NCBI RefSeq assembly: GCF_002742385.2
Contig: NZ_MJBI02000002.1
Location: forward strand, 310,001-374,000
Origin: Macrococcoides goetzii
GTDB lineage: Bacteria > Bacillota > Bacilli > Staphylococcales > Staphylococcaceae
Direction: 5' to 3'
Length of the DNA: 64,000 bases
Shown here: piece by piece, positions 27,369 through 36,503 of the stretch
Numbering within the stretch: position 1 is the first letter of the stretch
Layout: the number at the start of each line of letters is the position of its first letter
Made by a program: the position numbers and the translations under genes
Notes under the pieces: model-generated
Database searches by the model: none
Told to the model about the DNA's origin: nothing
What the model saw: only the letters and a program-made list of their open reading frames with translations

Positions 27369-30337
27369 TATTTATCACCTCTTTTTGATTTAACGATATC
27401 TCCAGGGAATACGTAATCAGCTCTATTCCATTTACCTTGAACATTTACGCCCATTTGAGGTACACGGTTACCGAAGCGGAAGTTGTTTTCTGGTAATGGT
27501 GATTTTCTACTATTATCTAAGATGATTAATTTTGCTTTAGTTTCTTTATATGCTGGTGTTGAAGTATCTTTATCAGCGATAGAACTAGATAATAGGTTAA
27601 TTGCTGCATCGCCATTATCGTTCATCGGTAAGTATACTTCTTTACCAAATACACGGTCAGTAATTAATACGCGTACATCAACTTTACCATAAGGTGATTG
27701 AAGTCTTACTAAGTTACCAGTATGAAGACCTTTTTCATCTGCTAGTTCTTGAGATACTTCTAAGAATGCTTCAGGTGTTTCCATTGCAAGACCTGCAACT
27801 TGATAAGTCATATTACCTTCATGGAAGTGCTCAAGTAAACGTCCGTTGTTAACGTGAATATCATATTCTTCTGCGTATTCTGTTGGTTCAGTCCAGTCAA
27901 CAGGGAAGAAGTTCGCTTTTTTATCTTCAAATGGGAATCCATCTGTGAATAATAATGGTGAATCTGTACCATCTTCATGAACTGGCCACTGTAAACTGTT
28001 GAAGCCTTCAAGTCTATCGTATGATACACCAGAATAAATTGGTGTCAGTGATGCGATTTCATCCATGATTTCACTTGGGTGGCTGTAGTTCCAATCTGCA
28101 CCTAAGTGTTGTGCGATTTCCTGAATGATTCTCCAGTCTGGTTTAGTACCTTCTAAAGGTTCCATTACTTGATATAAACGTTGGATACGACGTTCTGTAT
28201 TTGAGAATGTACCTTCTTTCTCAAAACTTGGAGATGCAGGTAAGATAACATCTGCATATTCAGCAGTTTTTGAGAAGAAGATATCCTGAACAACGAAGAA
28301 TTTCAATTTCTCGAATCCTTCACGTACGTAGTTGATATTAGAATCAACGATACCCATATCTTCACCTTTAAGGTATAACACATCTAATTCGCCTGCATGC
28401 ATTGCATCTACCATTTGGTGGTTATTCTGACCAACGTTTGGATTCATTTCAACGCCCCATGCTTTGCTGAACTTATCAAGTACTGCTTTGTCAGCAATCT
28501 TTTGATAACCTGGTAAATGCGTTGGCATACTACCCATATCAGAAGCACCTTGAACGTTATTGTGACCACGTAATGGATATGCTCCTGCACCTGGTTTCAT
28601 ATAGTTACCAGTAACAAGTAACATATTAGAAATCGCAGTAGAAGTATCACTACCTCCACGTTGTTGTGTAACACCCATCGCCCACATAACTACAGTAGAT
28701 TTCGCCTCGTGAATCATTTCTGCAATCTTGATGATTTCAGCTTCACTCATGCCAGTATGTTTAGCAGCATATTCAATTGTATATTTTTGTAATCCTTCTA
28801 CTAAAGCTTCGTAATTATTTACGTGTTTATCGATGAACGCTTGATCTTGCCAGTTATTATCGATGATGTATTTTGTAACAGCATTTAACCATACTAAGTC
28901 ACTACCTGGGTTAGGACGGACAAACATATCAGCACGCTCAGCAAGTTCATGTTTACGGATATCTACAACTAATAATTTAGCACCACGTAATTTTTGGGCA
29001 CTCTTTACACGTGTTGCGATAACTGGATGTGCTTCAGCAGTATTTGTTCCTAAGCCGATGATTAATCCAGCGCTTCCGATATCAGTAATTGAACCTGAAT
29101 CGCCACCGTAACCTACAGTTCTCCATAGTCCCATTGTTGCAGGTGATTGACAGTAACGTGAACAGTTATCAACGTTATTTGTTCCTACAACCTGACGTGC
29201 TAATTTTTGCATTAAGAATGATTCTTCATTCGTACATTTTGATGATGTGATAAACGCTAATTTTTCTGGTCCGCGTGTATCGATTGTTTCTTTGAATTTG
29301 CTTGAGATTAAGCTCAGTGCTTCTTCCCATGTTGCTTCTCTAAAGCCATCAGCTTCACGAATCAATGGTTTCGTTAAACGCTCACCTGAATTTACAAAAT
29401 CCCAACCGAATTTACCTTTAACACAAGTTGAAATTTGGTTTGCTGGACTTTCAGGACTCGGTTCAACTTTTAAGATTTCACGGTCTTTTGTCCATACTTC
29501 AAATGAACATCCAACACCACAGTATGTACATACTGTTTTTGTCTTTTTAATTCTATCTTTACGCATTTCTGCTTCAACATCTGAAATTGCCATTAACGGT
29601 GTATAACCAGTTTCAACAGCTTTTGTAACTTCTACTGCTGGACGGAATGCATCTTTCAGCATACCTGTTAAGAAACCAGCTTCACCGACCATACCAACTT
29701 CCATCATTGCATTACATGGACATACTGTTGAACAGTGACCACAATTTACACATGAAGAATCATCGATATTTAAATCAGTATTACCGTCCCAGATAACACG
29801 AGGTCGTTCTAATTCCCAGTCAATCATTAATGTTTCGTTTACCTGTACATTTTGACAAGCTTGAACACAGCGACCACAAAGAATACATTGATCTGGATCA
29901 TAGCGATAGAATTTACCGATATTCTTAGGAGCACCTTTTGGTGACTGCGCAGTTGCCTGATGATCAATCTTTAAGTTTTTAACTGTATTATGTACTGTAC
30001 AATTACCATTATTAAAATCACAAACAGTACAGTAAAGTTCATGATTTGCTAATATTCTATCCATAGCGATCATTTGTGCCTCAAATGCATCACTTGAGCC
30101 CGTTCTAACAACGTCTCCGTCTTTTAATTCTGTACTACATGCACGAACGAGTTCCCCATTAACTTCAACGATACAAGCATCACAAGTTTCAATAGCCCCT
30201 AAATCTGGATGATAACAAAGTGCTGGTACATCAATGCCTTTGTAACGTAAGTAATCTAAAATACTTACTTGAGTAGGGACATCCATTGGTTTGCCATTTA
30301 AAATAATGCTGACCATTTGAGATGTTGCTTCTTTCAT
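27368..30337 (-). CDS. Formate dehydrogenase-like molybdopterin oxidoreductase, alpha subunit
   Basis: A 989-residue iron-sulfur/molybdenum enzyme that oxidises formate to CO2. In order: 2Fe-2S domain (Cys41, Cys52, Cys55, Cys67), a His/Cys cluster (HELYCTVCDFNNGNC), two 4Fe-4S motifs (CILCGRCVQACQ, CVNCGHCSTVCP), a fourth cluster CTYCGVGCSFE, and the molybdopterin domains. The active-site region CSRYCQSPATMGL has Cys; there is no in-frame TGA, so no selenocysteine. The start is ATG at 30337 behind AAGGGG rather than the ATG at 30355. Similar to B. subtilis YjgC. Confidence 0.88.
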   Translation of the reverse strand: MKEATSQMVSIILNGKPMDVPTQVSILDYLRYKGIDVPALCYHPDLGAIETCDACIVEVNGELVRACSTELKDGDVVRTGSSDAFEAQMIAMDRILANHELYCTVCDFNNGNCTVHNTVKNLKIDHQATAQSPKGAPKNIGKFYRYDPDQCILCGRCVQACQNVQVNETLMIDWELERPRVIWDGNTDLNIDDSSCVNCGHCSTVCPCNAMMEVGMVGEAGFLTGMLKDAFRPAVEVTKAVETGYTPLMAISDVEAEMRKDRIKKTKTVCTYCGVGCSFEVWTKDREILKVEPSPESPANQISTCVKGKFGWDFVNSGERLTKPLIREADGFREATWEEALSLISSKFKETIDTRGPEKLAFITSSKCTNEESFLMQKLARQVVGTNNVDNCSRYCQSPATMGLWRTVGYGGDSGSITDIGSAGLIIGLGTNTAEAHPVIATRVKSAQKLRGAKLLVVDIRKHELAERADMFVRPNPGSDLVWLNAVTKYIIDNNWQDQAFIDKHVNNYEALVEGLQKYTIEYAAKHTGMSEAEIIKIAEMIHEAKSTVVMWAMGVTQQRGGSDTSTAISNMLLVTGNYMKPGAGAYPLRGHNNVQGASDMGSMPTHLPGYQKIADKAVLDKFSKAWGVEMNPNVGQNNHQMVDAMHAGELDVLYLKGEDMGIVDSNINYVREGFEKLKFFVVQDIFFSKTAEYADVILPASPSFEKEGTFSNTERRIQRLYQVMEPLEGTKPDWRIIQEIAQHLGADWNYSHPSEIMDEIASLTPIYSGVSYDRLEGFNSLQWPVHEDGTDSPLLFTDGFPFEDKKANFFPVDWTEPTEYAEEYDIHVNNGRLLEHFHEGNMTYQVAGLAMETPEAFLEVSQELADEKGLHTGNLVRLQSPYGKVDVRVLITDRVFGKEVYLPMNDNGDAAINLLSSSIADKDTSTPAYKETKAKLIILDNSRKSPLPENNFRFGNRVPQMGVNVQGKWNRADYVFPGDIVKSKRGDK

Positions 30338-30507
30338 ATAAAAACCCCTTTTCATATTTAAGTTTCTAAAACAATATTTGTGCCCAATTTAATTATACGA
30401 CTAATCGATAAATATTCAAAATAATGTTTAAAGAAATTACATAAAATTTAACATTACTTCTGAAGAATATTTTATACTAACTGATTTTATAGTAACCGCT
30501 TTCAATT

Positions 30508-31047
30508 TTAAATGCCATGGATACTAAAATATATGGTATAAACAAAAATCCATACAATAAGCCAAATCGTGAGTTTCGTTTTGTAGTTTAAGATTTTACA
30601 TAAGTAGTGAGAAAGATAGTATGCCAATATTGAAACAAGTATAAATCGTGATAAACGTGCAGGGATAGAGACTATAATAAATATTGGTAAATTCATGTGG
30701 TTTGTTGCTTCAAATGCAAACAGTTTATATGGTACTCCGAATATCGGGCCAGAAATAAGACCAGTGTAAGGGTGATTATTCATAGCCGCTTCAACATGCT
30801 CTATCATATAAGGTTGAACAGAAGGAACAGCTAATAATATGTTTTCTACTATGTCAGGATTATGTTTTGCAGTTAAATATATAATTATCCCACCTGCAAG
30901 TGCACCGATAAGTGTTAGTATAAGAACTTTACTAACTTTTTTTATATTTTTTTCAGTCATGGCAATATAAGATAAAAAAACGTCTGGAATGATAAAAAAT
31001 ATTGTTGCTTCAGCAAATCCCCATAACAATGCGATTAAACTGACCAT
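30508..31047 (-). CDS. Small multi-pass membrane protein, unknown
   Basis: A 179-residue protein with about five hydrophobic segments: MVSLIALLWGFAEATIFFII, VLILTLIGALAGGIIIYL, GLISGPIFGVPYKLFAFEA, LPIFIIVSIPARLSRFILV and WLIVWIFVYTIYF. The pattern is reminiscent of YqaA/VTT-type membrane proteins but I cannot assign it. The start is ATG at 31047 with GAGGGG; an upstream ATG at 31080 precedes that site. Confidence 0.6.
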   Translation of the reverse strand: MVSLIALLWGFAEATIFFIIPDVFLSYIAMTEKNIKKVSKVLILTLIGALAGGIIIYLTAKHNPDIVENILLAVPSVQPYMIEHVEAAMNNHPYTGLISGPIFGVPYKLFAFEATNHMNLPIFIIVSIPARLSRFILVSILAYYLSHYLCKILNYKTKLTIWLIVWIFVYTIYFSIHGI

Positions 31048-31207
31048 AAGTATCCCCTCAAAACAAATATTTTTATGCAAAATGTATTTTATAATTAAAA
31101 CAGCTATGTGTATAATTACATTAAATATATCATATTAATTAATGGGATGAGATATATGGATAAAAATAAAACAATAAATTATTGTGATAAAAAGCAAGGA
31201 GAATTGT

Positions 31208-31825
31208 ATGATTAGTATTTATGAACTGAAACCAAAATTTCAACAATTATTAATGCCTATCGTTGATAAGTTGCGTGCGGTAGGGATGACACCAAACCAA
31301 ATAACAGTGGGTGCATTGGTTTTATCTATTATTACGGGAGCGATCATTGCATTGAATTACAACAATAGATGGATTTTTATACTGATGCCGATAGTGATGT
31401 TTGTACGTATGGCACTCAATGCAATAGATGGCGTTATGGCAAAGAAATATAATATGAAATCTAATCTAGGTATGTTACTTAATGAAATTGGTGATGTTGT
31501 TAGTGATCTTGTATTATTCTTACCTTTTATATTGATAGTGCATGATAAAGGAATCTCTGTTCTTTTGTTTATTGGTTTTTCAATTGTTAGTGAAATGGCA
31601 GGAAGTCTTGTCCAGGTTATCGGCGCTAAACGCATGTATAATGGTCCGATGGGTAAAAGTGACAGAGCATTCTTGATTGGTTTAGTATCATTATTGATTG
31701 CATTGAATATAAAAATTATTCCTTTTATACATATCATCCTGTACATCGCAACATTACTCATTATATTAAATACGTATATAAGAATCGGTAATGGAATGAA
31801 AGGAGCATCTTATGAATCTAAATAG
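31208..31825 (+). CDS. CDP-alcohol phosphatidyltransferase family protein (YnbA-like)
   Basis: A 205-residue membrane protein starting MISIYELKPKFQQLLMPIVD. The CDP-alcohol phosphotransferase motif is present in altered form: NAIDGVMAKKYN, then LGMLLNEIGDVVSD, so Asn replaces the first Asp of the first half and another Asn sits where a catalytic Asp is usual. From memory, E. coli YnbA shows the same variant. It transfers a CDP-activated group onto an alcohol acceptor in the family; the substrate is unknown. It overlaps the next gene by 14 bases. Confidence 0.8.
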   Translation: MISIYELKPKFQQLLMPIVDKLRAVGMTPNQITVGALVLSIITGAIIALNYNNRWIFILMPIVMFVRMALNAIDGVMAKKYNMKSNLGMLLNEIGDVVSDLVLFLPFILIVHDKGISVLLFIGFSIVSEMAGSLVQVIGAKRMYNGPMGKSDRAFLIGLVSLLIALNIKIIPFIHIILYIATLLIILNTYIRIGNGMKGASYESK

Positions 31826-32750
31826 ATTGTCGGATGAAATGGTAACCGTATTGATTGGTATTTTCATAGTGCTCATCATTTCAACGATTATTAGTCAAAT
31901 ATTACTCAGGAAATATCCGAATAAAGATACTGAAAATATTTGGTTGCGTGTGAAATCGTGGTGGATGATGTGTATTATTTTCACGCTCGCACTCATAATA
32001 CATAAAACAGTGTCCCTTATCTTTATGGCATTTCTTTGTTTTATCGCATTAAAGGAATACTTTTCATTAATTCCAACAAATCGAAGTCATCGTTTAGTAT
32101 ATTTATGGGCGTATTTATCAATACCGATACAATTTATACTCATTTATAAAGGTTTTTATGGATTCTTTATTGTATTCATCCCTGTTTATATGTTCTTGTT
32201 TATTCCAATCCAGGCATTGATTGTTGGAGAAACGAAAGGGTTTTTACATTCTATGGCAACGATTCAATGGGGAATTATGCTGTTTGTCTTTAGTTTAAGT
32301 CACTTAGCATATTTAATAGTGTTGCCTGGTGATGATAATATGGTATCTGGTGCAAGTCTAGTATTATTTTTAGTGATACTTACACAAGCGAATGATGTAT
32401 TTCAATATATTACCGGAAAACTCTTTGGTAAACGAAAGATCATACCGAAAGTTAGTCCTAACAAAACATGGGCAGGATTTATTGGAGGAATCATTCTTAC
32501 AACAATTCTCGCAACAATTTTAGGTCCTTTACTTACGCCTTTTACTTTAGCAGGAATGATCATTGCAGGAATGTATATTAGTGTTAGTGGCTTTATCGGA
32601 GATGTGAATATTTCAGCACTGAAACGTGATTTAAATATAAAAGATACATCTCAGGCAATACCCGGACATGGTGGTATATTAGACCGTGTAGACTCGTTAA
32701 CGTATACAGCACCGTTATTCTTCCACTTTACACGATTCTTCTACTTTTAG
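31812..32750 (+). CDS. Phosphatidate cytidylyltransferase-like protein (YnbB-like)
   Basis: A 312-residue membrane protein with about eight helices. The C-terminal CdsA signature is clear: KVSPNKTWAGFIGG and SALKRDLNIKDTS, then PGHGGILDRVDS. It would make a CDP-activated lipid. Because a housekeeping cdsA normally lies elsewhere (by frr/uppS), this second copy probably serves the neighbouring YnbA-like enzyme. The three genes ynbA-like, ynbB-like and plsC-like form one unit. Confidence 0.85.
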   Translation: MNLNRLSDEMVTVLIGIFIVLIISTIISQILLRKYPNKDTENIWLRVKSWWMMCIIFTLALIIHKTVSLIFMAFLCFIALKEYFSLIPTNRSHRLVYLWAYLSIPIQFILIYKGFYGFFIVFIPVYMFLFIPIQALIVGETKGFLHSMATIQWGIMLFVFSLSHLAYLIVLPGDDNMVSGASLVLFLVILTQANDVFQYITGKLFGKRKIIPKVSPNKTWAGFIGGIILTTILATILGPLLTPFTLAGMIIAGMYISVSGFIGDVNISALKRDLNIKDTSQAIPGHGGILDRVDSLTYTAPLFFHFTRFFYF

Positions 32751-32765
32751 AATGGGGATGTAGAC

Positions 32766-33392
32766 ATGAGAAATCTACTGTTTGCTTTAATTATAAGACC
32801 GATTGTATTTATTGTACTTGGTCTCAATATTCGTAACTATGAACGCTTAAAGAAAGAAGGACCAATTGTGCTGATTGCGAATCATAACAGTCATCTCGAT
32901 ACAATTGTGTTAATGAGCCTATTTAGAGGTAAGAGTTTTAGTCATGTACGACCAGTGGCTGCTGGAGATTATTTTCTGAAGAATGCTATGCTCAAGTGGT
33001 TCTCTACTAAAGTAATGAATATTATCCCGATAGAACGTAAGATGACAAAAGATTTTAAAGTGATGTTTCAACCTATATTAGATGAATTAGATAATGAGGG
33101 TATTATCATATTGTATCCAGAAGGATCACGTGGTGAACCTGAGAAATTATCAAAGTATAAATCAGGCATTTATTATTTAATGCGTGAACGACCAGATGTA
33201 CCGATTCAGCCGATATTTATGCATGGGTTAGGAAAAGCATTGCCGAAAGATAGCTTCATTCTCGTGCCATTTTTTGTAGATATCTTTATAGGTGAACCAT
33301 TCAAGTTCATTGCCGATAGGAAGTTATTTATGGAAGATGTGACTTATAGACTCAATGCGTTAAGAGATGAAGGAAACTTTAAAGAGTGGTAG
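32766..33392 (+). CDS. 1-acyl-glycerol-3-phosphate acyltransferase-like (PlsC family)
   Basis: A 208-residue acyltransferase. The HX4D motif is NHNSHLDTIV (about 39-48), the second block IPIERKMTKDF, and the EGSRG block YPEGSRGEPEKL (about 118-129). A hydrophobic N-terminus anchors it to the membrane. It probably acylates a lipid intermediate for the same pathway as the two upstream enzymes; the substrate is not shown by sequence. Confidence 0.85.
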   Translation: MRNLLFALIIRPIVFIVLGLNIRNYERLKKEGPIVLIANHNSHLDTIVLMSLFRGKSFSHVRPVAAGDYFLKNAMLKWFSTKVMNIIPIERKMTKDFKVMFQPILDELDNEGIIILYPEGSRGEPEKLSKYKSGIYYLMRERPDVPIQPIFMHGLGKALPKDSFILVPFFVDIFIGEPFKFIADRKLFMEDVTYRLNALRDEGNFKEW

Positions 33393-33429
33393 TCTATTAA
33401 ATAAATAATAATTGTTAGGGGATGTTTGT

Positions 33430-34038
33430 ATGTTTTTACCAAAATTATTTAAAGTAGAAGATTTTAATGCGCTAATTACTTTCTTGAAACGTAATCCATT
33501 TGCAACAGTTATTTCATCGCATCATGATGTACCTTACGCATCTCAAGTACCAGTCATGGTTGATGTAGTTGGTGATGAAATTGTGTTGTCATTTCATTTA
33601 GCAAGACCAAATCCGCAAACAAAGACATTAGAAAACAATGAAAATGTTCTGATTCAATTTACCGGTGCACACGGTTATGTGTCGTCTTCTTGGTATGAAC
33701 AAGAAGAAGTTTCTACGTGGAATTATCAAGCAGCACAGTTAACAGGGGAGTGTGTTGTTCTGAATGAAGATGAGCTGATGGAAGACTTAAAGCATCTAAC
33801 AGATCATTTTGAGACAGGTGACAATGCGAGAACGTTTGATACATTGAGTGAGGATGTGCTAAAGCAGGCTAAAGGGGTTATTGGATATAAAGTAAAGGTT
33901 CGTGAAGCGGGTCTTAAATATAAATTAAGTCAGAATAGAAGTGACAAAGATTATAAAAATATCGTCTTGAATTTACGCGAAAGTGGTAATCAGGATGATA
34001 ACCGTTTAGCTGATGAGATGGAGAAGTTGAGGGATTAA
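33430..34038 (+). CDS. PaiB-like FMN-binding protein
   Basis: A 202-residue protein of the PaiB family (split-barrel FMN-binding fold): MFLPKLFKVEDFNALITFLK, FATVISSHHDVPYASQVPV, LARPNPQTKTLE and FTGAHGYVSSSWYEQEEVST-like segments. PaiB of Bacillus is annotated as a negative regulator of sporulation and protease genes; in a coccus the role is unclear. ATG at 33430 follows TAGGGGATG. A terminator follows. Confidence 0.88.
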   Translation: MFLPKLFKVEDFNALITFLKRNPFATVISSHHDVPYASQVPVMVDVVGDEIVLSFHLARPNPQTKTLENNENVLIQFTGAHGYVSSSWYEQEEVSTWNYQAAQLTGECVVLNEDELMEDLKHLTDHFETGDNARTFDTLSEDVLKQAKGVIGYKVKVREAGLKYKLSQNRSDKDYKNIVLNLRESGNQDDNRLADEMEKLRD

Positions 34039-34074
34039 TGTATATAACGTGATAAAAATTAATGAGATGAATAT

Positions 34075-34108
34075 AAGAACTTGGATACTATATCCAGGTT
34101 CTTTTTTA
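34075..34108 (+). terminator. Terminator after paiB
   Basis: AAGAACTTGGATA (34075-34087) pairs with TATCCAGGTTCTT (34091-34103), followed by T residues. Confidence 0.85.
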
Positions 34109-34141
34109 TTTCACAAATTATTCATAAATAATGAATTTCAG

Positions 34142-34183
34142 CGTGATTGAAATCACGAATGAATCATCTGAAACTTTTACAAT
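34142..34183 (+). promoter_or_regulatory. Crp/Fnr-type site and promoter of the ba3 oxidase operon
   Basis: CGTGA-N6-TCACG (34142-34157) is an inverted repeat differing from the Crp/Fnr consensus TGTGA-N6-TCACA at two outer positions. A -10 hexamer TACAAT lies at 34178-34183. A start near 34190 would put the site centre about 40 bases upstream, the position used by class II activators. No good -35 exists, which fits dependence on an activator. The Crp/Fnr gene at the far end of this operon (37664-38338) is the obvious candidate. Confidence 0.6.
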
Positions 34184-34230
34184 AATAAGTGAGAACGATT
34201 ATTATTACTATTTTGAAAGGGGATAATGGT

Positions 34231-34365
34231 ATGGCAAATGTTAAAGAACATAAAGAAAGTACTGAAACACTAAAAGGTACGTTCTTTGCGACTGTCGTGT
34301 TTGTAGGTGGAAGTATCGTTTTCTGGACTGCTTTATTACTCGTTTTATATTTACTACGTTATTAA
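34231..34365 (+). CDS. ba3-type cytochrome c oxidase subunit IIa
   Basis: A 44-residue single-helix protein: MANVKEHKESTETLKGTFFA, then a membrane helix and LLRY. Its size, topology and place directly before the subunit II gene match the small subunit IIa of ba3-type oxidases. AAAGGGG precedes the ATG at 34231. It is fifteen bases from the next gene. Confidence 0.75.
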   Translation: MANVKEHKESTETLKGTFFATVVFVGGSIVFWTALLLVLYLLRY

Positions 34366-34380
34366 GAAAGGAGCAACAGC

Positions 34381-34851
34381 ATGAAAGTACATAAATTAGA
34401 AGAATTATGGTTGATTATCGGTGTCGTAATTATCGGACTTGCGATTGCAATAACAGGTTATCAGGCATTTGCCAAAGAGATGGCACCACCGAGTCATATC
34501 GAAACGATAGATCCGACGAAAGTATCTGAGACACCTCCTTTTAATAAACCTGGGTTAAAGAAAATAGGGGACAATGAATATGAAGCGGTTATGACGTTAG
34601 AAGCTTTCAAATTTGAACCGCAAAAATTGGAAGTGCCAAAAGGGGCGAAAGTAACATTTAAGCTTACGTCAAAAGATGTCGTGCATGGTATTAATATCCC
34701 AAATACGAATGTAAATACGATGGTGGTCCCTGGTCACATCCAGACCATCACACAGACATTTAAGAAGTCTGATCGATTCATCATGATATGTAATGAATAT
34801 TGTGGCACTGGACATGACACAATGTCGATGCAAATTGTTGTAAAGGAGTGA
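34381..34851 (+). CDS. cbaB: ba3-type cytochrome c oxidase subunit II (CuA)
   Basis: A 156-residue membrane-anchored CuA subunit that takes electrons from cytochrome c. One helix is at about 9-30; the cupredoxin domain carries the CuA ligands His102, Cys137, Cys141, His145 and Met148 (CNEYCGTGHDTM). The shortness and single helix are typical of B-family (ba3) oxidases. It is four bases from subunit I. Confidence 0.9.
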   Translation: MKVHKLEELWLIIGVVIIGLAIAITGYQAFAKEMAPPSHIETIDPTKVSETPPFNKPGLKKIGDNEYEAVMTLEAFKFEPQKLEVPKGAKVTFKLTSKDVVHGINIPNTNVNTMVVPGHIQTITQTFKKSDRFIMICNEYCGTGHDTMSMQIVVKE

Positions 34852-34855
34852 GGAT

Positions 34856-36490
34856 ATGAATAAGTTACGTGGATCGCATTATCGTTTTTCTTTAGTGAAT
34901 ATGTTTCTAGCATTTGTATTGTTATTTATTGGTGGGTTTATAGGTTTAATACAAGGGTTGAACAGAGCAGGAGTATTAAAGATATTAAATGGATTAAACT
35001 ATTATGAGCTGTTAACACTGCACGGTATATTATTGATTATCGGTTTTACAACTTTGTTTGTTAATGGATATTTATACGCCGCAACAGACTATGTATTAGG
35101 TGGCTTACAAAAGATATCTAGAACGTTATCGTGGGTTGGTTTGGTGAGTTTTCTTATTGGTGCTTTAATGGTTGTGTTTGAAGTAATTAATCATCGTGCT
35201 ACTGTGATGTATACGTTTTATGCACCAATGGCAGCGAGTCCCATATTTTATATAGGTTTAGTATTTGTCGTGCTTTGCATTTGGTTAAGTGCAATCGGAA
35301 TATTTATATCCTGCTATAAATGGAAGCAGTCACATAAAGGAGAACACTTACCATTATTCGCATTCTTTGCTACAGGTGTATATACGCTTATTACATTAGG
35401 AAGTATCGGTGTAACGGTAGAAGTATTGATGATGATTCCGTGGTCTATGGGCATTGTAGACCGCATTAATGTACTATTAACCCGTACTTTATTCTGGAGT
35501 TTTGGTCATACGCTAGTAAACGTATGGTATTTAGTTGCAGTGTCTGCATGGTATCTCGTCTTACCTAAAGTTATTGGCGGGAAAGTATACAGTGATGCAT
35601 TAACGAGAATTACAGTTATCTTAATTGTCGTGCTCAATGTTCCTGGTGGGTTCCATCACCAGATTGTTGACCCTGGATTTTCTCCGGGACTTAAATTTAT
35701 GCATTTAATTATGAGTGTGGCGATAGGATTCCCATCTCTTATGACAGCATTTGCGATGTTTGCAGTTTTAGAGCAAGTCGGACGTCAAAATGGAGGTAAA
35801 GGCTTACTAGGATGGCTTTGGAAATTACCTTGGGGTGATGTAAGATTTCTAACGATTATGTTAGCGATGGTCGGCTTTATATTTGGTGGAGCAGGAGGTA
35901 TTGCACAAACAAACAATCAATTGAATCAAGTTGTACATAATTCTTTATGGGTTGTAGGGCATTTCCATGTAACTGTAGGGGTTTCAGTTGTACTGACGTT
36001 CTTCGGTTTAGTGTACTGGCTAATTCCATATTTATCAGGAAGAGTTCTAACGCAAAAAATTCATAACTTAGGTATATGGCAAACAGGATTCTGGACGATA
36101 GGTATGATCTTTATGTCTTTATCGATGACGTTTGTGGGCTTAATCGGAGCACCCCGTCGAACACAGTTTACAACGTATCATGAGCATGCACACGCACTAG
36201 CATGGAATCCGTATTTATTATTTGTAGGTGCGGGCGGCATATTGTTGTTCATCGGTATTGTTTTGATGTGTTATATCGCATTCTATTTAATGTTTAAAGC
36301 GCCTAAAGGACACACACCATTTATGGTAGCAGAAACAAATGAAGCGGAGATAACTACACCTGCATGGACTGAAAAATGGTCGTTATGGTTAGTGGTCGCA
36401 TTCTTACTGATTTCTATGGGATACGTATATCCAATAGTTGATATCATTCAAAATGCACCTCCAGGATCACCGCCGATTAAAACTTGGTAA
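34856..36490 (+). CDS. cbaA: ba3-type cytochrome c oxidase subunit I
   Basis: A 544-residue heme-copper oxidase subunit with about 13 helices that reduces O2 to water and pumps protons. The low-spin heme ligand region is LLTLHGILLIIGFT; the CuB/high-spin region includes WSFGHTLVNVWYL and PGGFHHQIVDPG, and WVVGHFHVTVG carries later heme histidines. The B-type features fit subunit II. It is followed directly by SCO1. Confidence 0.93.
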   Translation: MNKLRGSHYRFSLVNMFLAFVLLFIGGFIGLIQGLNRAGVLKILNGLNYYELLTLHGILLIIGFTTLFVNGYLYAATDYVLGGLQKISRTLSWVGLVSFLIGALMVVFEVINHRATVMYTFYAPMAASPIFYIGLVFVVLCIWLSAIGIFISCYKWKQSHKGEHLPLFAFFATGVYTLITLGSIGVTVEVLMMIPWSMGIVDRINVLLTRTLFWSFGHTLVNVWYLVAVSAWYLVLPKVIGGKVYSDALTRITVILIVVLNVPGGFHHQIVDPGFSPGLKFMHLIMSVAIGFPSLMTAFAMFAVLEQVGRQNGGKGLLGWLWKLPWGDVRFLTIMLAMVGFIFGGAGGIAQTNNQLNQVVHNSLWVVGHFHVTVGVSVVLTFFGLVYWLIPYLSGRVLTQKIHNLGIWQTGFWTIGMIFMSLSMTFVGLIGAPRRTQFTTYHEHAHALAWNPYLLFVGAGGILLFIGIVLMCYIAFYLMFKAPKGHTPFMVAETNEAEITTPAWTEKWSLWLVVAFLLISMGYVYPIVDIIQNAPPGSPPIKTW

Positions 36491-36503
36491 AGGAGTCATT
36501 AAT

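Noticed and set aside
27368-30337. Selenocysteine formate dehydrogenase
   Set aside because: The active-site region has Cys codons and there is no in-frame TGA.
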